Under the pieces are notes generated by a model that was given only the letters and a program-made list of their open reading frames with translations, was not told the DNA's origin and ran no database searches. This document shows positions 13,180 to 24,800 of a stretch of DNA of 64,000 nt, piece after piece. Source of the DNA: Druceiella hillmani (lineage: Eukaryota > Arthropoda > Insecta > Lepidoptera > Hepialidae); the NCBI GenBank assembly GCA_039881145.1, contig JAYKKI010000004.1, forward strand, positions 49,957,001-50,021,000, given 5' to 3'. The position numbers were made by a program, and so were the translations under genes. Positions within the stretch are counted from its first letter, which is position 1. Each line of letters begins with the position of its first letter.

Positions 13180-13900
13180 AAACAATATTCATGTTTTGGT
13201 GTATACTAATGCTGATATAGATAAGTTTATATGTTAGGTTGGTAATTACTAAACTTTTCATTAATAATATTCATGTTTTGTTATATACTAATGTTGGTAT
13301 AGATAAGTTTCTATGTTGGTTAGCATTTATTAAACCTTTTATAAACAATATTCATGTTTTTCTGTATATTAACCTTGGTATAGATAAGTTTGTATGTTGG
13401 GTTGGCAATTACTAAACGTTTCATAAACAATATTCATGTTTTTCTGTATACTAACATTGGTATAGATAAGTTTGTATGTTGGGTTGGCAATTACTAAACC
13501 TTTCATTAGAAATATTCATATTTTGCTATGTACAAACATTATTGTAGATAAGTTTGTATATTGGGTTAGTAATTACTAAACCTTTCATAAAAATATCCAT
13601 GTTTTGCTATATACTAACAGTGGTATAGATAAGTTTGTATGTTGGGTTGGCAATTACTAAACCTTTCATAAACCATATTCATGTTTTGCTATATACTAAC
13701 ATTGATGTAGATAAGTTTGTATGTTAGGTTGGCAATTACTGAACTTTTCATAAACAATATACACGTTTTGCTATATAATGACATAAATGTGGATAAGTTT
13801 GTATGCTAGGTTGGAAATTAATAAATCTTTCATAAATAATATTCACGTTTTGCTATATACTTACATTGATACAGATTTGTCTGTGTATTAGGTTAGCAAT
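13180..13900. repeat. Tandem repeat, about 82-bp unit, nine copies
   Basis: Copies begin near 13187, 13270, 13349, 13430, 13513, 13594, 13677, 13757 and 13843. The unit consists of ATTCATGTTTTGCTATATAC, TAACATTGGTATAGATAAG, TTTGTATGTTGGGTTGG and CAATTACTAAACCTTTCATA. Interior copies are the most alike and the edge copies more diverged, as expected for unequal exchange. Confidence 0.9.
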
Positions 13901-13902
13901 TT

Positions 13903-13990
13903 TTTACAGACAGATAGATAGACGGACAACAAAGTCACTATAGGAGAGTTTCTTTTCTTCGTTCCGAGGAATGTACCGTTAAAAAATAAA
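13903..13990 (+). repeat. 3' end of lepidopteran dispersed repeat
   Basis: It contains ACAGACAGATAGATAGACGG, then ACAACAAAGTCACTATAGGA, then a decayed TTCCGTT...GAGGAATGTACCGTTAAAAA tail. This matches the order I recall for the common moth repeat ending (GACGGACAACAAAGTGATCC, then GGGTTCCG...GGTACGGAACCC). Confidence 0.6.
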
Positions 13991-15077
13991 ATGTTCATAA
14001 AATGACGAAATTAAAGGAAAATTATTAGCATTTTTCAAATGATGAGGTTTTCGGAAAAATCTAGTACAAGCTTCATTACCATATATATGTGTAATATAAT
14101 ATTAATCAATCAATAATTTTTATTAACAATAAGAATCACTTGTGTTACTTTAATGGAGTTTTGAAATGGTTATTAGCGCGAGGCTCAATCTTTCTTTAAG
14201 CACTCTATCTTCTTCATTGAACAAGAAAAGTCCTGTGATGTGATAAATAGGTAATGTCAACCATAACATTAAAAGTCAATATTAATGCCTGCAGGGAAAA
14301 CGAGCACATAAATATAAATGATGGTGTTAGAATGAATCTATATAAATTCCTAAATAAAACTGAATCAACATGGAAATGTGTATTGATGATAGAAATGTAT
14401 TTATATATTAGAATAGTACATTCTAGTTGTGCCCATGGCTGCGATCCGGCGGTCATTATAATGATCGGCGATCTTAATAATATTTGGAAAATATTATTAA
14501 GTTAACTGTAAAATTGAAGGTTTAAAACACGTAACGCTATCTACAATAATTATGAAATAAACTTTTTTTATATAAGCGTGCTTTTTATTGATATTTCAAA
14601 TTACCATATCTTCTTTTAGAGTGGGTCGATTGTAATTAAACAGAGGCTAAATATTACTTCAGGTGCTACAGAACTTATTAGTTAAATCTAGGTCAGAGTA
14701 CCTTAGTAGTTCTTGTGTAAAGTACGAACGAATAAACAATAGATAACAATTATAAAAACAATTTTGAATTCTGTTGCTTTTAGTATGCACCCTCAATAAT
14801 TTCGTTGGCAAATATCTTCAATGTGGAGATAGAGCGATTTTAAAATTATATTATATGTATAGAACATTGTTTTTTTCATGACTTTCAGTTCAGTATTTTT
14901 GAAGTACAGCTGGATCGTTCTAATTTTGTATATTTTATAAAATATCATTTTACATATGCTGTTTAAAATCCTCATAACAAGCGCTTTCAAATGGTGCCCC
15001 ACATGATACATAAAATAAAAAAGGTTTTAAGTTCCTTGTTTACTCTCTCTTTAATACTTATTTGAATATTTTAGAAG
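13991..15077. other. AT-rich intergenic DNA
   Basis: Overlapping frames on both strands near 14214-14505 are open over about 80 codons, but neither shows a family motif or splice context. No gene is called. Confidence 0.35.
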
Positions 15078-15255
15078 TGTTATCTTGTGTAAAATATGAC
15101 ACAAAAATGTTAGCTTGTGTAAAGTATGACACAAAAATGTTAGCTTGTGTAACGTATGACATAAACATGAGAGCTTGTATAGAGTGTAACACGCATGTTA
15201 GTTTGTGTAAAGTATGACTCAAAAATGTTTGTTTAAGTAAAATATAACAGTCTAG
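15078..15255. repeat. 30-bp tandem repeat, six copies
   Basis: The unit is AGCTTGTGTAAAGTATGACA followed by CAAAAATGTT. Because 30 is a multiple of three, the minus strand shows a periodic 10-residue peptide (ANIFVSYFTQ). This is a by-product of the repeat length. Confidence 0.85.
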
Positions 15256-15782
15256 ACTGACCTGAAACTTCCTACCGTCGTAAACCAATCTTAATGTTAA
15301 GTTTTCATCCACTTCTAATTGTCGTATGGGTTTGAAACCATCGAGGTGTTATGATAATGGAGGAGGAGGTGGACAAAGGATCTTTTAATCGCTAACAGTA
15401 AACCCGTCGAGTTTTGGCTCGTTTGACTTACTTTAGTAAGTTCTTTGGTTAGAAATGTAACCAGAATGGTCTAATAATTATAGAGAGTGGAGGCCATAAG
15501 AAAATCTCAATAGTTAACAGTAAAACCATTGAGTTTTATTATTGTCTTAATGGGTCCTTTACTTACAAAATCGTGTTTTCAGTTTTCTTTCAATTGTGAA
15601 TTTTTAATCTATTATATTTGTTGCTTTAAAAAGCCTATAGCTTTTGCGTGTTACAAAACAGTAGTGATACACAACAAGGATTTCCTATTTAATTTTTGAA
15701 CCACAAAATCCCAAAAACACGAAAAATAAGTTTATTCCCTACCCCTATAGTGGAATATTATATTATCGTAAAGCTTAGGGCT
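15256..15782. other. Intergenic DNA
   Basis: A duplicated phrase occurs here: TAACAGTAAACCCGTCGAG near 15395 and TAACAGTAAAACCATTGAG near 15515. Nothing else was seen. Confidence 0.3.
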
Positions 15783-15962
15783 ATGACTATTTCTTTTTTA
15801 TATTGCACTTTGATTTTCTTAATGACTATTTCTTTTTTATATTGCATTTTGATTTTCTTAATGACTATTTCTTTTTTATATTGCACTTTCATTTCTTTTT
15901 TGTATATTTTACAAATATACAAAATAGAAATCAAAGTGCAATATAAAAAAGAAATAGTCATT
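15783..15962. repeat. Three direct 39-bp repeats plus one inverted copy (hairpin)
   Basis: Direct copies of ATGACTATTTCTTTTTTATA plus TTGCACTTTGATTTTCTTA start at 15783, 15822 and 15861. An inverted copy of the same sequence occupies about 15927-15962, after a TGTATATTTTACAAATATAC palindromic turn. The third direct copy and the inverted copy can pair over about 35 bp. Repetitive open frames on both strands result from the 39-bp (3 x 13) period. Confidence 0.9.
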
Positions 15963-16320
15963 AACGTAATAATTTCACATAAAATTATAAATTTTCAGGA
16001 TATTCTCTATACTTGTATTTTACGATCTTCTTTCGTACCAAATAAGATTCTAGATCAACGGAAGTCCCTTACTAGTTTTGATGAGTGAAATGATTTCAAA
16101 GTTCGTTATATTTGAAATGCCTTGTTATTTTATTGATCGAGTTAATTTTTTTACGGAAATATGGAGCCATAGACCTTAGTATTTGGTATTAATTTCAACT
16201 TGTTACATCTAGCCGTTTTTTGAAAAAAAAGTCTTGGAGTGATTCTCATAAGTATTAACAGTAAGATTTGCCATCGGGTAGTAAATATTGCAAGATATTA
16301 ATATTACAATCACGTTCTTC

Positions 16321-16501
16321 ATCCGCCTTAGTGAGACGCAAAGCGGTAACGTCTTTCATAAGCAAATCGTCGCTCCGTATACAAAGGCGGTGGATGGCGA
16401 AATTTTTCTGTGAAATGCGCATAATTACGTCAGCCTAATTAGTCGGTGTAAATGAGGCGACGAGGCACAGAGTGCAGTGCCATTCGCTCGTCCGCACAAT
16501 G
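16321..16501. other. GC-richer patch, possible 5' exon or regulatory region
   Basis: This is one of the least AT-rich stretches of the left half. It holds CATCCGCCTT near 16320 and AAGGCGGTGGATG near 16385, an imperfect inverted pair. It ends just before a minisatellite whose first unit reads ATGAATATTGCGGAGCTGAT and then CGCACG followed by GTAGGT, a plausible start codon and splice donor. No protein family is recognisable. Confidence 0.3.
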
Positions 16502-17085
16502 AATATTGCGGAGCTGATCGCACGGTAGGTTGAGGCTGTTGTACAGTGGGTAGGGTTTAAATATTTGAATGTTGCGGAGCTGATCGCACGGTAGGTTGAT
16601 GCCATGTACAGCGGGTAGGGTTTAGATATTTGAATGTTGTGGAGCGGATCCCACGGTAGATGATGATGTTGTCCAGCGGGTAGGGTTTAAATATTTGAAT
16701 GTTGCGGAGCTGATCGCACGGTAGATGATGATATTGTACAGTGGGTAGGGTTTAAATATTTGAAAGTGGCAGATCTGATCGCACGGTAGGTTGATGCTAT
16801 TGTACAGTGGGTAGAGTTTAAATATTTGAATGTTGCAGAGCTGATCCCACGGTAGGTTGGTGCTGTTGTACAGTGGGTAGCGTTTAAATATTTGAATGTT
16901 GCGGAGCTGGTCGCACGGTAGGTTGATGCTGTTGTATAGTGGGTAGGGTTGAAATATTTGAATGTTGAGGAGCTGATCCTACGATAGGTTGATGCTGTTG
17001 TACAGTGGGTAGGGTTTGAATATTTGAATGTTGCGGAGCTGATCGAACGGTAGGTTGACTCTGTTGTACAGAGTGGGTAGGATTT
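16502..17085. repeat. 66-bp minisatellite, nine copies
   Basis: Unit order: ATATTTGAATGTTGCGGAGC, TGATCGCACGGTAGGTTGAT, GCTGTTGTACAGTGGG, TAGGGTTTAA. Copies differ at a few positions, and the first and last are the most diverged. It is GC-richer than its flanks. As 66 bp equals 22 codons, a minus-strand frame (16687-17142) stays open and shows a 22-residue periodic peptide with YR.ISSATFKY. I regard this as a repeat artefact. Confidence 0.9.
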
Positions 17086-17316
17086 GGACAGTTTGAGTAA
17101 AAAACAGTTTGAGTTAAAAAATATTTGGACAGTTTGAGTCATAGATATATCTGTGTGGAGTGACAGTTAATTTGTTTTATTGCAATTAAACTCTTTATCG
17201 TTCAGCCGGATATAATAGGTGGAAGTAGAGTCTGCAATTATGTGACAGAAGTAGCACCGCAGGGGCGGGGAGGACGCTAATGCTTAAACTTGTTGAGTAA
17301 CGTTTCTAGTGGGAAG

Positions 17317-17322
17317 AAAAAA

Positions 17323-17384
<62 letters not shown>
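17317..17384. repeat. Poly-A run followed by (TA)n microsatellite
   Basis: About 24 consecutive A (17317-17340) pass directly into 22 TA dinucleotides. Confidence 0.98.
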
Positions 17385-17385
<1 letters not shown>

Positions 17386-17647
17386 CATTAAATACGCCAT
17401 TTTTCTAGTCGAATGCAATAAAAAATAAACGTAACTCCTTTTAATACACCCAATATGTGCTCGAAATGTGATGTTTACCATGTTTACCTACAGTGGCGAT
17501 GTTTTCGTAGCTGTTCGCGAGTTATTCCCTCGAGCGGCGCTGAACAATGTGCGCTAGTATCGTGTGTACGAAAAAGATGTCAAATAATTATAAATATTAT
17601 TTTCAATTTCCTGAAAAAAATCATCTTTTAAATTTTATTTTAACGAC

Positions 17648-17884
17648 AATCAACTATTTTTCGGTCAAGGAATAACGTACTTCTTTATCCGACACTTATT
17701 CCCGGACACCGTGTATATGTATGTCATGAGAAATGGTGCTCCATAACAAGCAAAATTAGTATGAATGTGGAGTAAGTTTACAAGTATCTCGGCATCATTT
17801 TCAACGTATCATTTTCAACTATTTTTCAGTCAAGGAATAACGTCTTTCTTTGTTCTCACTCATACCCTGACACCGTGTATATTA
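17648..17884. repeat. Local duplication of a 66-bp segment, 167 bp apart
   Basis: ATCAACTATTTTTCGGTCAA...CCCGGACACCGTGTATA near 17648-17716 recurs near 17816-17882 (with TTTTTCAGTCAAGGAATAAC and CCTGACACCGTGTATA). It could be two pieces of a dispersed element ending in ACACCGTGTATA. Confidence 0.6.
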
Positions 17885-18726
17885 TAATTATATTATATCG
17901 ATATTAAAATTTTAAACATACCGAAGTAAAGAGTATAAGACACGAAAGAATGTAGTGACCATGCAAGAAATATACAGGTTGCTCGAAAAGGACAGAAACA
18001 AGAACTTTTCGTTACATTATTGTCATTATCAGTGTGGTATCTTATCGAATGAAAATAGTAAACCTAATTGAATGTAAAGTGGTTACGTTATGAGTGAGTA
18101 CGTGATTCGATTTTTGGAAGAATAAACACTGTACTCTTTCTTTCAATTATAAAATACTTCTATACAAAACACTGTACCCACCATATTTACGCGTTTAGTA
18201 TAAGTGGTTCTTTACAATTGTAATTTGTATTCGTGATTGATTACAATTTGTAGGCTGCAGGGACTCTACGCGAAAAATGACAGAAGTGTAACCAAAATGT
18301 TATTAATTGATCACCACATGATACAATTGTATCTTGTATAGTCGTATTGTAGTTAAATATTGTTTACGTAACAAGATCGTTGATGTAGTCGATAAGAAAG
18401 TTATGATACATAGAATTTCGCGTTTTCCCTAGACGAGAGTTACTTTCAGGGTTTAATTTTATGAAAATGATAATCATTTTAAGCATTTATATCTTCGAAG
18501 ACAATAACCGTAGATGTTGTTAGGCAGAATATTTTAAGTAAAGAAAAATTTATAATGAAATATCTAAGAATGGGTAAACTAAGTGGTAACAAAGTGTCAA
18601 TTTTCAGCTTTTGGATACAGTAATATTGCAGAGTTTATTTAAATTTTACACCATTTTTAAATTTTGTTTTCCAACAAAAAAATGACTTGGAAAAACGAAC
18701 ACGATCTGTGCGATATTGTTCGAGCT

Positions 18727-18840
18727 ATGTTCTTCTTCTCCAACTTCTTTTGCAGCTTTCTTTTACTTACTTTTAGTCTAAAATATTTGCCGACATCTGA
18801 ATTTTGAAAACAAAAAAAAATAATTTTTGCTATCAAACGT
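18727..18840 (+). repeat. Dispersed 100-bp repeat, copy A
   Basis: Shares TCTCCAACTTCTTTT, AGCTTTCTTTTACTT, TTTAGTCTAAAATATTTGCC, ATCTGAATTTTGAAAAC and AAAAAAAAATAATTTTT with copy B at 20407. No coding content. Confidence 0.8.
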
Positions 18841-20406
18841 GTGATTTAAGAGATTAGAGCGAAAAACAAAGGAAATTAAAAAAAAAATTGTGCTATATCA
18901 TTAATATCATTATTCTGTTACAATGAATCACAGCATAATGACATATATATGCTATAATTTTCCACAAAATAAGAGGTTACCAGAGAAAAAAGAGAGTACA
19001 CCAAAAACAATATTTCGGAAATTGCTTGCAAATTAACAAACTTTCCCATTTTTATATTACGAATTTCGATTTGTTTAAAAAAAATTATTTCAATAGATTA
19101 AAGTGATGCAATATCGGCATTACTCTACGTTGAGAATTACGGCATAGTTGCTACTGTGCGTTTTCCAATTTGTTTGTAAAATTTAACATTTTAATTAATC
19201 GAAATATACGCACAGTGGAAGGTAGAGGAATCATTCAATAATTTAAAGTAACATACAAGAAACACACAAAATGACTTCTTAAAAAATCTTAATCAAGATT
19301 CAGAACATGGGCTACTTGTAGGCGACAAGTAGGCCGAGTGTGTCTCCTCAATTACATCAGAAATACATAATTAAATGTTATGTAAATTTTTGTAATTAGG
19401 TCATATGTTAATTTTAAATAAAAGATTAAGCTAAATAAAATTGCACAATCAAGATAAATATAAAAACAATTCTGCGTTAATTACTTTTCTTAAACTCTCA
19501 TTGTTTGATACCTGATATCGTTCCAAAAAGTAGACGCTTTAATTTTTACAAAATATTGGTAAAATTTCGCATATACTTGTCAAAATGTTAGCCTAATTGG
19601 TGCAATATTTTATAACATATAACGTGCAGATAAACAAATATATTGTTATAATGGACTTCTTGGAATTTTTAAAAAACAATTTTATAATTAGCATTTTAAT
19701 CAATTATGATATATTTTTAAATTACAAAACCCTTTCCTTATATATGATTATTACAAACACTTTTTTACATGTTAAGTAAAATAATTATTTTATTATCTTA
19801 ATTAAAACTGAACTGGAACAACGACTGACATGAACCAGGATTATTTCTGAGCTACGCGGACTTTTGCTAGATTTTAGAAAGATTAGGAATGCTGATGCGT
19901 TTGGGAATGTTATTTGTTGAGGCTTCTGCAAACAGAGTTTTATTTCAGGATGTTGAAACACTGGAGACTGGATAGTGTTATCACGTTAATATCATATGGT
20001 TTGGAGTGATGCTGCACAAGCATTACGGATGGCAAATCAGGGGTATAACAGTACGTACGCACGAACACTTATATTTGATGATATGATATCTTTAAACCCA
20101 CACTGGGGTTGAAATTTGTATTCATAGTGACAAAATTACATATTTCTTTTTAATTTGCCACGTTTTTAAAATGGACAAACAATTTTAAATAATTTCTCCT
20201 AGCCCATAAAGATTTTGTAACCCGATATAGATTTATAATCCCATACATGTTGTCCTGGAAATTTGTGATTGCGAATTTTTAATACCTAGAAAAACACTTA
20301 AGATTTAAAACGACATCGTTCATTGGGGTCGGCTTTATATTAACTTGAATATTCCAGATAATCAGTCAATAAATAAGCCGATTTTTCTTCAAACTTGTTC
20401 GGTTCA

Positions 20407-20510
20407 AGCAACGTTCTCCAACTTCTTTTATAGCTTTCTTTTACTTTTAGTCTAAAATATTTGCCTATATCTGAATTTTGAAAACAAAAAAAAATAATTT
20501 TTCCAATCAC
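20407..20510 (+). repeat. Dispersed 100-bp repeat, copy B
   Basis: Second copy of the segment at 18727, 1.7 kb away in the same orientation. It lacks a four-base ACTT repeat present in copy A. Confidence 0.8.
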
Positions 20511-20640
20511 TCATTTGCAAGTTACTAACAATTTTATTTCACCACAAATTATATGACCTGTTGCATGAGTTTTCTAAACTCCTTACTTTTATCTTTTGCA
20601 TGCGCCCCACGTTTTTAATATTATTTTAATAGGTATTGCA

Positions 20641-20762
20641 TTGTCACCCAGTTTTGAGCTATGTTTAAAGTTTCAAGTCTCTTGCTAGTTTAAAACCGTT
20701 TGCAAAATTTGTACCCGACCAACAAACAAACAGACAAACAAGAATCGCTAGCTAGTAAAAAC
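20641..20762 (+). repeat. Fragment of lepidopteran dispersed repeat
   Basis: AAGTTTCAAGTCTCTTGCTA, then CCCGACCAACAAACAAACAG and ACAAACAAG. This has the order of the 'AGTTTCAAGTCTCTAGCT ... GACAGACAG' part of a moth dispersed repeat. Confidence 0.5.
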
Positions 20763-21063
20763 GTGGTAATAAAACAAAAAAAATTCTTAACGATTACGCT
20801 AAAGCTTTTGGTAAAGTTGAAAATTTTACTTTATTTATAGAAAATACTCACTTAGGGATTTTCCATATAATTCTGATATTCTGTAATGAAACAAGAAAAC
20901 ATAATTCGTCATGTCCCTCTGTTCATGACTGCTTTACAGTTTCTGTATTTTTCAATTAGGCACATCATATTTTGCAAGTCAATGTTTCATGCTTCAGACG
21001 AGGTTCTTGATAGATATAAAGCAAAACATAAAAGAAAAATTGTACTACCCTATATATGTCAAA

Positions 21064-21089
21064 TGGGGGGTGGGGGATGGACAAGGGGT
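21064..21089 (+). other. G-rich run
   Basis: GGGGGGTGGGGG followed by ATGGACAAGGGG. It has three long G-runs, one short of a strict three-tetrad quadruplex, but is unusual in this base composition. Confidence 0.5.
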
Positions 21090-21784
21090 AATATTTTTGT
21101 CCACGCTTTGGCGTGGGATATCATTGGAATTTTTAATTTATAGATCCCGTTTGCGAAATATGTTCTCGCAAATTTGAAAAATGTGTTAGCTGGGTATTTT
21201 AGGATTTGCTTCCTTACATTTCTTTTATTAACAGTTTTTTTATTATTTAGTTTATTAACAGGCACAGCGAGCAGGATCATATCCGGTAGGCAGAGATTAG
21301 GACAGAGTACCTGTTATAAATCATATTCTCAAAGACATATAAGTGCCTATATTTGTTTTATCGATTTATAAGTTTCCTTCATAAAGTGTTGTCTTTTTTG
21401 GGTTTTAAGTGTTTTATGGTTTTTTAACTAATATTTCTCATGGATTTTTTTTTTTAGTTTCATCGCCGCGTTCATAATGTTTCACTTTTTTTTAAGTTAC
21501 GTCGCCATTCCAAACGTCCATTAAAAAGCTTCACTTTAGGAAATACATTACCATTTTACCCCCTTAATAAACCCCCAAAAATCAGAATTAAAATATTTTG
21601 ACCTTATATATATAATTTGGCTACTGCTTTCTATAGTTTTTTTTGAAATTTTAACTTTCTATGTCAAATAATCTCTGAGAAAAATGGTCATGAAAGATGG
21701 AGGAATAGAGGGATGAGTGGACACACAAGTAGCTCCAAAAATATTCCGATTTACTAATTTTGTTACGGCACACTAAAAAGGAGA

Positions 21785-21985
21785 TCTCACACGGTATATG
21801 CAACATCCAATGTCTCGCGATCGGTGATTCAGCACCGGCGGCGTTACATCATAAAGCGGAACAAAGAGCCACAATCTGAGTTATTGTGTCAGTCGAGCGG
21901 CGCGGCGGCGATCCGCTTCCGAATTCCTGGGCCGCTCGGGGACACGGGGACGAGTTCCTCCGCAAACGACATACTCGCCATTCTA
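21785..21985. other. GC-rich island
   Basis: About 200 bp with many CpG (GTCGAGCGGCGCGGCGGCGA, GGGCCGCTCGGGG) inside AT-rich DNA. A + frame is open from about 21824 to 22102 (IQHRRRYIIKRNK, then SSGAAAIRFRIPGPLGDTG). No family is recognised and no convincing splice sites are seen. It may be an isolated exon, a promoter or enhancer of a gene outside the window, or a captured fragment. Confidence 0.35.
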
Positions 21986-23990
21986 TGTCACCTTTTGTTA
22001 GTTTGGAAAGTTGATGTGCTCATGATTTATTTGGAGTTATTTTGGTTACGTAAAAAAGCGGTCAAGTGTTCTGTAATGAAAGTCTTATTCATTTATATTT
22101 AAGAAAGGTGATCTCGACAGAAAGACAATCCTACGAAAGTATTAACTATGTTACTTTTATAATTGTATGATTAATGTACTTGAATTAGCAATAACGGTAT
22201 GTTTTTTACGTAAATATATGGTATGTTTTTTACATAAATATATTTTCTGACACTTAAAGCCAAATTTAGATTTAAGCGGATCTGATGGAATATAATGAAA
22301 TTTATCAGGAATGTTTAGAGGTTGATGAGTTGTTTCTTTGTATTTTTTTAGCTGTATTGAAATTATATTTTAATTATCTCATAATTTAGTGAATATTTTA
22401 TATAACCACATTTATACATATATTTACACGCACGCACAAACACGCACGTATGTGTGTATATGTATGTATGTACATATATAAGCCAAATTAATTTTGTTCA
22501 CTTAGTTTATTTGCATGAACAAGGGCAGACCTAAAGGCATTGGTTTATCTATAAAAACATAACAACAGCTATACAAAAGTTTGTTTGATAAAATATGTTT
22601 ACCTATATGTTTACATTTCAAAAATAATCGTTGATCAATAAAAAGTTAAGTTTTACCGATCACCATCAAAATTTATAATAAAAAAAACAAGAAAATTTAT
22701 AAAATCATTCAGGAACTTCACACTCTTTCTTCTGTTACATTTTGTACGTGCATTTAATTTGTTGGTTCCTCTTTATTCAGCTGGTGCAAGCGAGCTATGA
22801 TGGGTAATATATTTTTAATTTTAATATATTTTTACTTGTTCACATTTGTACCATATCTTTGTTTTATATTATTCTTGTTTATAATTTATTCAAATATTTT
22901 ATTTTTATTGAGCTATAAAAATGCATTAAGATACACGATCTCGTTCAGTTTACTTCACAGTACAACTTCAGTTAATTTTTCGACAAAAAGAAATGAATTT
23001 CTTTTATAAATAAACGCGTTTTCCTTGAAATTTTTTTCTCGATTGAACTGGAGTCGGACTTATTTAGAGCCAGAGAATATTTGTTATTTGAACTTTTAGG
23101 TTTTTTAAGTACGGATTGTCTACTTTTAATTACAGTTGAATACTGTACGTATAGTTTTGTTTGTGCGTAGCTTTTGGGCAGAACCATCGGTTTAGGTATG
23201 ACTTTTTGGATTTTGTAGGAAATATTTTCATATTCTGTCATGACAAAAGAAATATTTCCACTTCACCCAAACGTTTTTGGTGAAGCATTTTTAAAAAATA
23301 TTTAATTACATGTATCAAAAAACGACGATTCAATTATTCGAATACGATTCAAAAAAGTAAATAATTATATGTCACAATAAAATTATATTTATTTTTCTTC
23401 TTTTAACTTCCATTTTCCTTCATTTAACATTCATGTTACGGTTTTTTCCATTATCTTGATCATAAAAAAATCACAGGAAAATATAATACCATATTTGAAA
23501 ATGATGCGAATTTCATAAAATTTGTTTTTTCAGTATTATTTTCTAAAGCAGACGTGTATTCTACGATTTTCCATGCTCATCTGCTACCACCCCCACGTGA
23601 AGTCCTCGCTTTTCATTTTGGACATGGCTGGATAAAACTATCTGCAAGTGAGATGTGAGTTGCATCTCTCCTGCACTTATTAAAATTGCTAAGTTGAAAA
23701 CCGGTGGGTAGGTTGAGATTGGTATCGTTTTTTGCACGGGGTTATTAGGAAACAATTCATGATACCCTATCGGTTTCATGCTTAATTTATGTTCCCCTAT
23801 TGGTCTCATGCTTCATTTATTTAACGCGGTATTAAAGAGATTGCGCCATATCGACTTATTCCTTTTATTCTTTTATTGGTGTTACGACTTTAAGACAAGA
23901 TCGTGGAATGTTTAAGTAGCTGACGACCGGGTCATTATTTGCCTTACGTCTAAATTATGTTTGTATTCATTGTATTTTAATATCGTTTCA
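21986..23990. other. AT-rich intergenic DNA
   Basis: A short CGCA/TGTA-type simple run lies at about 22425-22480. A minus-strand frame at 23561-23809 has balanced composition (VFNLAILISAGEMQLTSHLQ) but no recognised family. No gene is called. Confidence 0.35.
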
Positions 23991-23992
23991 TG

Positions 23993-24034
<42 letters not shown>

Positions 24035-24067
24035 CACACACACACATACACACACATACACACACAC

Positions 24068-24126
<59 letters not shown>
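23991..24126. repeat. Compound (TA)n-(CA)n-(TA)n microsatellite
   Basis: TATG/TA units, then CACACA/CATA units, then a second pure TA run of about 50 bp. Confidence 0.97.
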
Positions 24127-24127
<1 letters not shown>

Positions 24128-24190
24128 TTGCTTTACTGAAACCTTATATATACATATATATATATATAAGGTTTCAGTAAAGCAAGTATA
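24123..24190. repeat. Perfect inverted repeat at the edge of the microsatellite
   Basis: TATACTTGCTTTACTGAAAC...TATA is followed by its exact reverse complement TATA...GTTTCAGTAAAGCAAGTATA. Arms are about 30 bp, with a few TA bases as the loop. Confidence 0.95.
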
Positions 24191-24571
24191 TCACAACGGT
24201 CTTTAAAAAATTGTCACAAAAAGGATTAAACAGATTTTGATGGGTTTTCACAAATATATGGCTTATTGTTATGGCTTAATGCCTGCGGCTAAAATAGAAC
24301 TAATTTAGCTACGCGGTTGATATATTTACTATTGACCTCTGATACTAAAAAAGGATGTGATGATAAAACTAAAATAAAAGCTGCGAAGCGGTTGGTTATT
24401 GGATCTTTTCGACATGGTTTAATATTTAGTAGGAGCTTAATATTTCTATTGAGCTTAGTGTTTGTATAAATATTCTTGTTATTCGTCACTATGTAAGTAT
24501 ATTGCCTAACATATACAGGCGTAAGAAAAATAACTTGAAAGTTTGTGTCTCTTTTGTTTATTAATGCTAGT

Positions 24572-24800
24572 TGAGCGAAATAATTTAAGCGGACTGTTGG
24601 TCGAAATAATTTAAGCGAATTATGGACCAAAATAAATTGGTCGAATTGTTTTGAATGAATTGTTGATCGAAATAAATTGAACGAATTGCTGACCGAAATA
24701 ATTTTAGCGAATTGTTCACTGAAATAATTTGAGCAAATTGTTGACCGAAAAGTTTTGAGCAAATTGTTGAACGAAATAATTAGACCAAATTGTTGATTAA
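24572..24800. repeat. Tandem repeat, about 30-bp unit, eight copies
   Basis: The unit is CGAATTGTTGACCGAAATAA followed by TTTGAG, with variation in every copy. A minus-strand frame of 157 codons (24289-24762) runs through it and shows a periodic NLFRSTIHS-like peptide. It is explained by the repeat. Confidence 0.8.

Larger units (their letters stand above)
17885..20640. other. AT-rich intergenic DNA
   Basis: No gene. It contains one half of a dispersed pair (18727, listed separately) and a short perfect stem CTACTTGT-AGGCG-ACAAGTAG near 19310. Confidence 0.35.

Noticed and set aside
15696..16088. Frames on both strands with FLYCTLIFLMTIS repeats
   Set aside because: Produced by the 39-bp direct and inverted repeats. 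Both strands reading similarly is a consequence of the inverted copy.
16687..17142. 151-codon minus-strand frame with a 22-residue periodic peptide
   Set aside because: It coincides with a 66-bp minisatellite. A unit divisible by three keeps a frame open without selection, and the frame has no start context or domain.
24289..24762. 157-codon minus-strand frame
   Set aside because: Half of it is the 30-bp tandem repeat and the rest has the composition of random AT-rich DNA.
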